From: Otis tarda
Taxonomy: Eukaryota; Chordata; Aves; Otidiformes; Otididae
Assembly (NCBI GenBank): GCA_026413225.1
Contig: CM048552.1
Coordinates: 137,219,053 to 137,283,052, forward strand
DNA length: 64,000 nt
Direction of reading: 5' to 3'
The notes beneath the pieces were generated by a model. That model did not search any database. It was given only the letters and a program-made list of their open reading frames with translations, and was not told the DNA's origin. This document shows positions 1 to 11,658 of the stretch, one piece after another; the stretch's first letter is position 1; each line of letters starts with the position of its first letter. The position numbers and the translations under genes are program-made.

Positions 1-2974
1 TGGAGTTTATGGATTGTTTACGGCAACCCCACAGAAACTGCCAGACCAGGCTATTGTATGGATGTGAAGTTCTAGGCACGTCAACCCAAACCTACGCAAA
101 AAGAGAGAAATGAGCACTGTTTTTTCAGCATTGATCTGCTGCTATTCGATTTGGGAGCTCTCTGTCACACACAATTTCAGTGCAGTTCCTATATAACCTA
201 TTTAGTCTATTTAACTGGTAAGGAGAAGAAAGTAAAAGGAAAAAGAAGAAAAAAAAAAAAAAAAAACCACAAAAAAACCCAAACAACAACCCAAACTCCA
301 ATGCTTCCTAAGGATAAAGGACAACATTTTAAAAGCATATGCACATACTGGAACAGAAACACAAGTATAAAAGGAACGGAGAGGGGGAGAGAGACATGCA
401 CGGTGCTTTCAGGAATCTAACCATGCACCTTGATTACTCAATCTTATGTAAAATGTTGGCCCACTTTTTTTGAGCAGTGACACTGCATATTTGGCTTTAT
501 TTCTAACCCCAGCACCCTGTTTAAATCTGACCACCCTCTCCTTCCCTCATCAGCCTTCTCTCCCACACAACCCAATCCAATTATCATATTTCTATGACAG
601 TTACAATTTTCCAAGCACCTACACAAGACTGAGTCACTTCTACTATGTTTAGTTCTGTTGCTTACACTGGCCAGATTCAAATTAAGAAATAGTAAGAAAT
701 TATCTATTTCCTTTCTCTGAAACAAATCCCCAGCTGTTTACACAATACTTCAAACTCCTCTATAAACAGCTTTCAAAACAAAAAGGTTTTCATAAGAAAG
801 TTCGTCTTACCAACAATAGCTTTAAATGTAGCATTTTCAAGGACAAATTAATTTCAAAATAGACAGGAAATTAAAAATAAAATTCTGAACTCATTAAGAA
901 GATACTTAAAATAGACTTGCACTTGTTTGTCAAAGCTAAATAAATCTCTAACAATTATCTTCAACTAATTATAAAAAGGCAAATGACAGAAATGTTTGGC
1001 GACAACAAAAGTAATTTAATTTTTTTTAATCAAAATTTAAAAATATCAGGCAGAAAGCTGGATATTTTTGCAGAGTACAGTAAGTTGGCAGAAATACACA
1101 GTTGTTACAATTGTAGATCTCGTGAACTATGGCATTTAATCTCTTATTACAATGGCAACAAAACATGCGGAATTGTTTTGCATGCTAGGCCTGTGTGGAA
1201 CAATTATTTTCTAGATTCTTCTGGACTATATGTCTATTACTGGACACTATTACAACAGATTGTCATTAATTACAAAAATGATACCTCCTAGACTGATATT
1301 TCATTTATGTCACGTAGACCCATGAAGAAGGATGGCAATACTTTTCATTTTCGCTTCTGTCTTGTGCAACCTCTATGTCCTGGTGCTGCCAGCATTGTCC
1401 AATCCTTGATGCTAAGTTTGATCCTAGACTTCTAACACCCTCAACGCTGTATTTAAAGAAACTGCAAGTGCACTTAAAGTTGGTTTAACAGATATGATTT
1501 TTCAAGGCATCTCAATATTTACAGCTGGATTTAGTGCCACTAAGGACTGAAAATGTAAAGAAAAAGGTGGAGGGGGCAAGAGGGAGGAAGTCTAGTGCGG
1601 GAGTGAAAACAACGCCAGTAGTTAAGCTGCTCCAAGATCTCACAAACAAGTCTTTAAAATACCAGTTAGTTTCCTAAAATGTGCGTCACTGCATCCACGA
1701 AGAACTGCCTTTCTAATCATTTCTTGCTAGCCAGGCATGTGGAAGACTGAGAATCACTTTAAAACTTGGCCAACACAAAATATCAAATATGTTAAAAGTT
1801 GCCAAGGCAGAAACTTTTCATAGTGACTTAAGTGTTCTGTCTACTTGAACAAGGATTTGCGGTCCATCAGCTGACCTTTGGGTAATGCTTTAGAGATGGA
1901 ATAATTGTATAACTATGGAAATTCATTATTTGTAGATTACAAGCTACCCATATCATTTAACAATTAAAAAATACCAATGAAACACTACTGCAGAGAAAAC
2001 TGAAAGAAAATGTTTGAATGGCAACATTAATTTAAGTACAGTCCCAAAACTTTAGGTAATAAAGATGCATTTTTCCATACAACAGCCTGAGGACTGGGTA
2101 AAGAGAATTGTACTTGTCATCCCTCAGTATCTGCAGCATATTTGGACAAGCTATGCCTAAGTCCCTGTGGTGGCCAAGGCTCACGGCTCTTTGATCAAGC
2201 TCCATCACGTATATAACACAGATATAGCAACTGAGAGCTTAGAGCTGAATGCAGAATCCATTCAAAAGTTAGATCACTACTCAGGCATGTATCTCACCTC
2301 AATCTTCATCTTCTTTATAAAATAACCTAAAGCGTGTACGATGGTTTTTGTATACATTATATTTAATCATATTCCTTGAGGGTTTTACGAGAACATTTGA
2401 AATTAATGTGTGTCTTTATACAGGTATTTAAGAGGAGTTTGGGGCAAGAAAAGAACTGCCAAACTGTGGCATAGTGACAGAGATCCAGTTTTGTGAAATG
2501 CTTATAAAGGAAAAACATGGTAGGCAAACTGGTAAACATTTTAGCACATGAATTCTCAGTCTTACTTCATTATAGGTGATACAAGGAGACACTAAACAAA
2601 TGAAAAACAAATACCGTAAAACTGAAAGATAATTTTTTAAATGCAGCATAATTACTCCATAGCAGTCCTTGATATAGTCAGCAGCAAGGGAAAGCTATAT
2701 TCAATACAGACATCGATCTAAATGTAAGCATAGTACATTATCTAAGATAAAAATAGGAAACACATACGAAGTCTTACATTCACAGCATAGACAATTACTA
2801 CTTACCTCTTCTGAGCTGCCCGCTATTGGCAATTATCAAACAGAAAAATCAGTTTAGGCCACCCCACTTCCTTATCTTAACTTGGTAACCCCAGTGCAAT
2901 CACAAACAAAAAAAAACAAACAGAGGTAGGTTATTACTTTTTAGCAGTTATTTGTTCAGTAGCAAATTTTTTAC
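1..2974 (-). other. WWC3 intron 6 (partial)
   Basis: This is intronic sequence running off the left edge. It is AT-rich and has no ORF that looks like a protein. The only clear structure is an A-rich tract with interspersed CC/CCC at about 241-297, including 17 uninterrupted A at 250-266. I see no transposon end, RNA gene or exon in it. Confidence 0.85.
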
Positions 2975-3104
2975 CTGCATAAGGTCCTGCCTTTCTTTTT
3001 CACCTGTGCATATAGCTTTCTTTATGGTTCGAAGCTCATTCATTATAGCCTGTGCTTCATCCAGTCTATAGTTTGTATGAGCACTTGACATCTTACGATC
3101 AATC
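2975..3104 (-). CDS. WWC3: WWC3 coding exon 6: coiled coil, last exon in the window
   Basis: The exon holds 130 nt: the last base of Glu228 and codons 229-271. The acceptor is CAACAG. The donor is GTAAAA, weaker than those of the other exons because +5 is not G. It encodes [20 protein letters not shown], then [20 protein letters not shown] and LMQ. The blocks [15 protein letters not shown] and GEKE..DLM are shared by the WWC family. It ends in phase 0. The next expected segment (an SLAKL-type stretch) was not found in 1-2974, so exon 7 lies outside the window. Confidence 0.95.
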
Positions 3105-6100
3105 CTGTTGAAAAGATTAAGATAAGTTCAGGAATTTTCACATAATTAGAAAGAGCATAGATGTCTTGAGACCTCTTGTTTATTCATGTACCAAACTATT
3201 TCAAGGAATAGAATGATACTCTACTTGGAATTAACAAAGCACCCAGTGCCTAGTACACTCTAAAGATAAAGCAATGCAATTATCTACCCAGGTTCTGCAA
3301 AACCAACAGATTTTCTGGTTTTAGTGTCCTAATATAGAGCTTACTGACAAGCAATGTCTGTGGGCTATTTCCCACAACAAAAGTAAAAATCAGTCTAAAA
3401 CTAACCTACACAGTAATAACTCAAAAGATAAAGATACTAGCAGTCTAGCTGTCACATTCCCATGCAGCACTGCACATTACAACCCCTCTTCCAGGACTTC
3501 TGTCTGATCTTGTTTTAGAAGCTTCTAACAAAGTAATTTTATTTTCTTGGGAAGAAGTTTTTACTTCCTAAAATTTTATTGCAAGTGATTTCCTGCCACT
3601 ATGGGCATCTTTGAGTATCTTTTCCAGAAGATATCATTGACCCACACTAAGGAAAATCATATGGGACCATCCCAGAGGATTTCAAATGCAAACTCAGCAA
3701 GGAGCAAAAACGCCACCCACTACATCAGGCAGAAGTACTCCTAATGTTCCCACCTTGACATAAAAATATCTCATGTTGTCTTAAGTGAGACATCTATTGT
3801 CTGAGTTGTCAACTTTTTTTTCAAACACTTTGCAATAGCAATGGACAACAGATCAGGGTGCAGAAGCCTAGTCCAGCATACTATCGTGATTGCTTTGATT
3901 TATAGATAAAGAACAAGACAGAGACTCTGTAAAACTTAGTGGAAGGACCACTTGGTCTTGGATTTATAACGAACAGCTACGGGATTTTAACAGGCTACCC
4001 ACAGCAATTAGTGAAAATTGTGTTAAATTCCTGTTAAAAATATTAAAACCTCAATTTTCCTTTTAATCTAGCATAGAAAGTGTGTACATAGAAAAAAGGT
4101 GGTATGTGCAATGGTCCCTAAGACACATACCATTACCAATGCTAAGAGTGAACATCTCAGGATAAGGTGTCTCTGGTTAACAGAATTAAAGATAAAACAT
4201 ACATCAGTCATTACACAGGACATCAGATTACAAAAAGATGTAGTAAGAGCAGGTATACTAGATATATATGACAAGAATACTCAAACTATATTTAAAATAT
4301 TGAGAATAACTAAAAGTTTCAAGGTAGGTATTATATTAAGCTAAGAGTGTCAACAAAACTCATTCAGCCTGTTCTGTCAGTTAAACAAAATCAGTGAAAT
4401 TCCACGTGCAGCAGATGACTTGCTTTAAAATTAAAATATTAAAATGAAAAATCAAAAGACGAATTAAAATCATGTGGTTTTATTGTGCAGCTCACAATAT
4501 ACAGGAAAAACACACAGATTGAGTATCTATGGTTTTGGGGTTTTTTGGGGTTTTTTTTTCTGACCGTTCCTGCTTTTGAAGACAACACAAGAGAAGTCTG
4601 AACCTCAGCTTTCAACTGAAAACGTTGCATAAGAAAATATATAAGCTTTGATGATTTTTGGTTCAAGAACCAGAAAGGACTTAAATGTCATGTGGGTTAA
4701 TGTTAGGGGTTTTTGTTTGGTTGGTTTTAAGACATTTACTTGAGTCTTCACTAATTTTTAGTTAAAGTCCTGAAAAAAATAGATAAAACTATGGTAAAAT
4801 AATTAATCCAATTCACTAAAAGCTTAATGAAAAAAAGATAACATGGTTTTATCTGAAGGTTACATTAATGGTAAGAACAGATTCCATCCAAATATTAGAC
4901 CAGAAAATGCCTCCTACACAACTGCTCATTATACTGTTTGCCAGGTCCAAGGTGGCATTTCAGGAAAAGGAAATTATTTAATTTCAACCAGATTTTTGTC
5001 CAGTTACCCACATATTCATGTTCCTGGACGTCACTTTGGAGCCCAACTTATGAACTGATATTTGTTTAAGGAAAGAATCAGAAAAGTTTCTACTGCCAGA
5101 AATATTTGAGATTAAATCAGTATTGCTGTCAACTCAAATTGATTTAAGCTTCTTACAAAAATACTTGATATTTATTGTCTGCTGATTTTCTTTTCCTCTT
5201 CTCATAAAGGTCTACTTTTGAAAGCCACAAAGGTAACAGGAATCTTCCATTTTATTTATGGAAAATAGCATCATAGAAATACAGATTAGACATTTGTATG
5301 AATAGGGAGAACATTCAACTAATACAGAAAACTATGAATAAAATATACTTTCTCTGAGGAAGATGTTTCTAAGATACACAGACTATAAATACACCTGCAC
5401 TAGTTTCAACTCTATGGCGTAATTTCTCTGTTCCTCTGTTTTTCTCCATATGCTTTCAAATACACTACTCTCCCATCCTCTACAAAGCACAGGTCTGTAA
5501 TTTGAGTTAAAAATCTACTTATAAAGCTTTTGTCAGGTCTCGTATCCTCTCAACTAGTCTGTAGCTACAAATTGTTTAGCCAGCCCTAATTCCCTGTCTC
5601 TCCCAACTTCTCTCAGTGTTCACTCTGCTCTCGCAGCCAACTGGCCAAGTTTTCACTTCCTTTTTGCTAAATGTCTTCTTCCTCCAAAATTCCTGCCTGT
5701 GAGCAGAAGGGTCACTGAAAACACAGGGGACGAGGTTCTCAGTCCCTCTGCCACGGGGTCAGAGGAAGAAGTTTGTTTCAGGAAAGGCTCATCTTTAACC
5801 CTGTAACTCTGGACTGTGACAACATCAGCCGCACCGCAGGGCAAAGGGGCCTGTGGTGGCCAAGGAACACTGCCAATGCAGAGTGGGATCTTTGCAGGCT
5901 TTAAACTGAGAGCTCTAGAAAGTCTCCAGTGGGCAAAGGCAGACTGTGATGTCCAAAGGCTTATCACAGCACTGTCAAATTTGAATGAAATTGTAGAAAA
6001 AAAATACAGCCCTAACAAAAAGCTGCAGCACTACAAAATTTAGAACTCTGACTGTACTGGAGTTGTTGAGCTATTAAAAAAAAAACCCATCAATTCTCTC

Positions 6101-9100
6101 TCCACCCAGTAAAACCCCACTTTTTTCTTGTTGTTTAGTAGTTTTGAGGGTTTTTTTTGTCCTCCTCAAAGATGGCTAAGCCATTTTACTGAAATTAAAA
6201 AGAATAGAAAACAAAACACAGTCCAAGGCAGACACTGTACATGGAAAATGTCAATGCAAGAGATTCATGTTTACCAAAGGCATCTGAATCAGACAGCAAC
6301 ATACAATAATGGAAATGCTGAGCAACCTAACCACCCTCACCATAAAATTTGTCCCTCCTCTGAGAGTTATACCCAGCAGAGGTTGCAGAGGGAGTTGCGC
6401 ACAGCAGCAGGTTCTGACACCTACTTGCAATGCCATTCTGGTCAGACTTTCAAAGGAAACATTTAGCCAGATGTAAAGCCCAAAGTGTGACAGCTCCTAA
6501 TACTGCTGTTGGCTTGTACTTGAAACAAAGCTGAGAACATGGCTTAAAAACAGCTGAACAGGATGCATGCCATTCTCAGTTTGGCAGTTACTTGGAGATT
6601 TGACCTAGCAAAAGAATGAAGAAAAATTATCCAGATCAAAAATTTAGAAAAGGTAACAAAAAGGAAAAATGTCTGAGATTTAAGGGGGCGTTTTTGTTTT
6701 GTTTTGTTTGTTTCTGTGGTTTTGTTTTGTGTTTTTTTTTTTAAAAAGGGAGTGGAGGGGGAAAATCACAGAATTTTTGTTTTAAAGAAGGAGCAAGGAG
6801 TTTGAGTTTCTTTTCAGACAGCACACTTACTTCATGGATAAGCAAAAGGTAAAATACCTCAGCTTTGGTACTTGACTTGAGTGATCCTTTATTCCCTGAT
6901 AAACACAAGGAGTAGTAGTTGAGAGATTGCCCAGGGGAAACCTAGAGTACAGTCAGGCTTTAGCCTGATTTGCCTGCTGACTACAAGACTAGGCTAGAGA
7001 AACTTCTCTCTTCAGTTTTTACTGAAGCGTGAGTACTCTCCAAATGGCTCACTTCCTACTAGAAGTAAAATACTCAAAAGAAAGTACGCATCTCACCAGA
7101 AAGGCAATTAAAAAATTACTTTAAAACACAAAACAAAAAAAAAAACCCACAAGCCTCTGGTTCACAAGTGAAGAAGTCACTGCAGAGTAGAGCTCAGCAA
7201 GGCACAAACAGTGACAGAAATTCACTGCAACCACAGATAACACACAGGCAAAATGTTTTACCCAGCTTCAGCACGCAGTAACAAATGCCATCCAGTGCAC
7301 CAGTGGAACAGAGAGTGACTATAGTAATAGCTGCAACGAGAAGCACTGAAGCACTGAGTTGTCATGCTTGAACTTTTAAATGACATGAGTAACCACTGAC
7401 TAATTAGATATGCTTTAAAATAATTCATCTCTTGAACGTCTCTCCTATACCCCCATCCTGGCATAAGGGCAACTTCACTTGGGCTGAAATCCAAGACTAA
7501 CATTTGTATTCTTAATCATTAGCAGACTTTACTTTTCAAAAAGCTGCACTACTTTGCTAGACTATCTTAAATGAATTATATCAATTAAAACAATCTTGAG
7601 TTTCAAATGGCCTTCAAATACTTTCTTCATCCTAGTCAAGTGGGTAGACCTTTTATAAAACGACTGAACCTATATCCTTGAAATAACCCAATAACCAGGA
7701 GAGGGAAAAAAATATAGAGAAAGTAGAAAAGGCAAGGCAATTCCTACTCACTTAAAGAAAATATGATTTAGAATCTTAAGATAAAATAGGTTTTGTTCTG
7801 TACTGCTCACGTACCTAGGCCATCATCCTAAAATGTTGACTATACCTAAAACATTACTTAAAATATTTTCTGTTTCAATATACCAGGTGCTTTATTTTAC
7901 TAACTTTCAGTTAATACCAAACAGTAGCAATTCCCATAACCACCTGTAAATGGTTTGTTTAATCAATAAAAATATATTTATGTCTGAAAATTATTACATT
8001 TTATCTGCCAATGATGGATTTTAGTTGAACATGTTTTCTTCTCCGAAGCTTTTAAAATGCAATATAAAACAAAGACTTTAGTAAGTTAAAAAAAAAAAAA
8101 AAAAAAAAAAAAAGAAAGAAAGAAAGAAAAAAAGAACCAATATGAAGTGCATAGGTTATTCCCTCTCCTTTAAAAGGAAAATCTGAGTACCTCCCTTTGT
8201 AATGTTTTGTTAACATAATACCAATCAAAATCAAAGTTAGAAAATAAGTAACCTAATTGCTCCAGGATCCCTGGAACTTTGCCAGGATTCCTGAAGTGAA
8301 ATTGAGTGCCCACACTTTGCAGCACCAGTGCAATAAATCCAAACCTTCAAAATATTTCCACAGTACTGTACTGATGCTGCAAAACACATTAGACATGCAA
8401 CAGTTCCAATGTTTTCAGGAAGCGCCTGCAGTTTGTTCACGTGCATGCTGGAAAAATGGCCAAGACTTCTAAATGCATGGCCACATGTCCAAGGCAAATC
8501 CAAGAGCTGTTCAACATATGGCCTAGCCTCTGGCCTTGCTGAACAGATCTGGAAGTCACAACAACCTGTGTTTACCTGCCATCTTTTCCATGGCCTGACA
8601 AACCTCTCTCCCTACCCCACTGGGCTTCCCGCACATGTGTTACGTATGTAGGTGACTAAGCAGCACACAGATGGAAGGCACTCAGTTCCCATCTGATGGC
8701 CTGCAGAAAGAGTGACAGGGAGAGGGTCACCACAAGAGTTCACAACCTTCACTACCACTGAGCACAAAGTAAACAGAGCATAGGCTGCCTAATAGCCCTG
8801 GGAGCAGTGGCAAACTGCTCAGAGCTACCTTTCCTCACCTCACAGGGAAGAGACAAAGAGTCACATTTACACGCACTCATTCTGAACACGTGCAACAAAA
8901 TCCAAGGTCTCACAGACCATCAGATTTACAGTACACACACAGATCAGCTATACTGTGCAGATGAGACGGCCTGACCATCCGGTAAAAGGAAGAAGCAATG
9001 TTGTGCTGTACAGCCTTGGTACTGTTCACAGGAAGACTACCCTACTGCACGGTTTTTCCAGCTATGCTCCAGACAATAGATATGTCCAGAAAACGTTTGG

Positions 9101-9411
9101 AAAATATTTTTAAAACCTAGTTCCACCTCGACAACGTTTTCAGGAGGAGTTAAAGAACAGGGTCTACAAAACTGCTTTTGCATGTGAATCTATGAAATGA
9201 CTATTCCAACCAATTCTGCCCAACCCTTTTTTCATCAATTCACACTGTTCTCACCCTGCGTCACTACCGCAGCAGAAACTCTGAAGCAAAGCAATTAAGA
9301 GATTTCAACCTTTTTTTTATTTTTGGCAACTGTTTTCTAAGAAAGTCATTCCAAGGTGAATAAAGTAAAGGGGGGGGAAGGGGGGAAGGTCATTCTCCTA
9401 TAAACTCTTAC
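3105..9411 (-). other. WWC3 intron 5
   Basis: This 6.3 kb intron lies between exons 5 and 6. It contains T/G-rich tracts at 4527-4560, 4701-4730 and 6687-6742, an A run of 26 followed by GAAA units at 8088-8135, and a G-rich block at 9370-9389. A 121-codon open frame at 5653-6018 (minus) shows no recognisable domain. The rest shows nothing identifiable. Confidence 0.88.
8088..8135. repeat. A run of 26 followed by GAAA repeats
   Basis: 26 uninterrupted A (8088-8113) grade into GAAA units. It reads as T26 in the WWC3 transcript. No target-site duplication or retrocopy body was recognised next to it. Confidence 0.95.
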
Positions 9412-9491
9412 TCTTGCAGAGTTTCCACTCCTTTTTCCTTATATTGCAGCTCCTGCTTCATCTGTGCCAATTCTCGCTTTAGCCTAGAAAG
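9412..9491 (-). CDS. WWC3: WWC3 coding exon 5: coiled coil
   Basis: The exon holds 80 nt: codons 202-227 and the first two bases of Glu228. The acceptor is GTTCAG and the donor GTAAGA. It encodes LSRLKRELAQMKQELQYKEK and then GVETLQ, a Leu/Met-spaced amphipathic helix that continues the coiled coil begun in exon 4. A C-rich stretch in the transcript (G-rich at 9370-9389 on the plus strand) lies about 20 nt after the donor. Phase in and phase out agree with exons 4 and 6. Confidence 0.95.
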
Positions 9492-11581
9492 CTGAACATA
9501 GCAAAATAACTTAAAGTTATAATATGCAACAGAAACATTTATAATGAAAATAATTGTTTTTCAAATACAATAATCTTAAGTTACTTTAAGAAATTGGAAG
9601 TGATAATCTGCGTTCCCTTTTTTTTTTGCTTTAAAATTTGCATTAAAATAACTGAAGACTTTCTGAAATATCGTAAGACCCAATCAAACAGCAGTCACAA
9701 GTAGCGATGTCTCCAAAAACATATTTTTGTGGTTTTATGAAAACAGTTACCTGAGTAGGTTGGGCAGACCTTAGAAGAGCGCTATCAGCACCAAAAATGA
9801 CCTGCAAAGAAATAGCTCCTTGCCCTCCAAAGCTGATAGATAACTGAGCGCAACAGAGGGAGGAGGATGCATGGGACTACAGACAAATCCAGGAACTGAA
9901 GTGTTTCAGTCTGTGGTGGTGACATGCAAGACTGAACTGAGAGCTCAAAGAGGGGCAGGGATGGAAGAAAAAAAGCTCTCTTCTCAAGCTATCAAACTTG
10001 GTACTTTTTCTAAAATTTACCCAGAGCACATTTTCACATGTACGTCAATAAATGACAATACTACTACTAAAAATGAGCAAAAGGAAATTCCTACATATCC
10101 AGACATAGATTAACTTTGTCAGCTCTACTCCATGAGTGAGGGGCTTCACAGCAGTTCCAGGTACGCAAACCAGAACTGCCAGGGTTCCACCATCCTGCAT
10201 GGCCATCCTTCCCGATGTGTTCTTGCTCTTTCCTCAAAACTCATTGTACCAGCCCCTAAAAAACTCCTATACCTTCATGAACTCTTTCAACACTCACCAA
10301 AAGTAAAAGGAAAAAATGCATCATTAATATAATGTATACAGACGCTTTATAGTGCATATTTTATTACCTGAAACAACTCAATGCCTAAGCACACGTTCAG
10401 TTGAATAGGTTATCCCTGTTCACATAGGAGATTATTTTTGTTTTAAGATGTGGGAATAGAGATATACAGTAACATAAATGAAGATCTTGTTTATTTTCCT
10501 TAGATATTATTTAAATATATAAGGTTTATTTTCTTGTTCAGAATACTCTGACATTTAGAGCACATAAAACAAGCAAACACTAGTCAGCATGCAGTACACA
10601 TACAGATAGAACAAATGCCTTTGGAGGGTGGTGAACAGGATTTATTTTCAGAGGCATTCAAGTGAAAAGTGGTCACTACAACAAAAATGGAACAGTACCC
10701 TGCAAAGAGAAGTAGTTTTTTATTTCTTTTGTGAGTCGAGTGCCTGGCAAGCTAAATCCCATTTTATCCATTAATAAAAAGAAATACATAATTTAGAAAT
10801 AGGTTCTAGAGCTTAATATTATAAACTGCTTTTTGTAATTGTTTATGACTGCTGTATCAATTTGCTTGAAAACAATGTGCAGACTTTAATTCTTTGCTAC
10901 AGCAGCATGGGAGAAATTCAGTAAGTCAACTATTCTTCCTTCAGCAAAGACCGTACCAAAAAGCATGAGTCTAGTTCGGGGCGGGGGGGGGGGGGGGGGG
11001 GCGGAAGAGAGCATTTTTTGCTCCTTTGCCTATCACTGTCAGAATGCTTGAACTCCCTTCCCCTCATAGGGGAACCCTGGCCAAATCAGCTAAAAATTTC
11101 TATTTGGCCAACATATCTACTGAATTGTGAACAGATTCCCAAATAAATGGCTAAATCTAGAGTTCAACAACATCCATAGAACCCCACTGAAAATGGGTAA
11201 ATCGGAAAACACGAAGACAGTGGGTTTGAACTGCACTTAATCAAGAAAGAACTTGGCTGCAGAGTATTTACTACTTGTGGCAGTTCACACAGAGAAAGCA
11301 ATTTCTGAAAGCCTGGCTGAGTTTGCCTCTGACATCTGTGACAAAAATCTTTATGTCTGTAATATGGAAAAACCATTACTTTACAAGTCACTGAAATGCA
11401 GTAAATATACATTCATTTTAATAGAACAAGAGGTCAGACTAGAAAAGCAGGTTTTAATATTATATTTATAAAAATGCATGAAACATCCAGTGTAAATGCT
11501 ACAGTAAAAGAAAAACACATAGTCCCACTCCCATCCCTATGCCTAATTGATAGTTTTACAAAGTGAAAAAAGATTACTCAC
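9492..11581 (-). other. WWC3 intron 4
   Basis: This 2.1 kb intron lies between exons 4 and 5. The only marked feature is a run of 19 G at 10983-11001, listed separately. Otherwise it is unremarkable AT-rich DNA with only short chance ORFs. Confidence 0.88.
10983..11001. repeat. Run of 19 G
   Basis: Nineteen consecutive G on the plus strand, flanked by GGGGC and GCGG, in intron 4. It can form a G-quadruplex on the template strand. Its true length is uncertain because long G runs are hard to sequence. Confidence 0.95.
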
Positions 11582-11658
11582 TCTGTCACGACGGCTGGCT
11601 ATTTCTGCTTTAATCTGATATGGGTCATACTTGGTATTAGTTGAAAATCCAGAGAATG
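11582..11658 (-). CDS. WWC3: WWC3 coding exon 4: short linker between coiled-coil segments
   Basis: The exon holds 77 nt: the last two bases of Ser176 and codons 177-201. The acceptor is TTTAG and the donor GTGAGT; the exon ends in phase 0 with AGA (Arg201). It encodes FSGFSTNTKYDPYQI followed by KAEIASRRDR. The Ser/Gly segment and the TKYDP motif recur in all WWC paralogues between the first and second helical stretch. The second helix starts at about residue 190. No defects are seen. Confidence 0.95.

Noticed and set aside
1-2900. WWC3 exon 7
   Set aside because: No stretch encoding the expected SLAKL-type continuation with flanking splice sites was seen.
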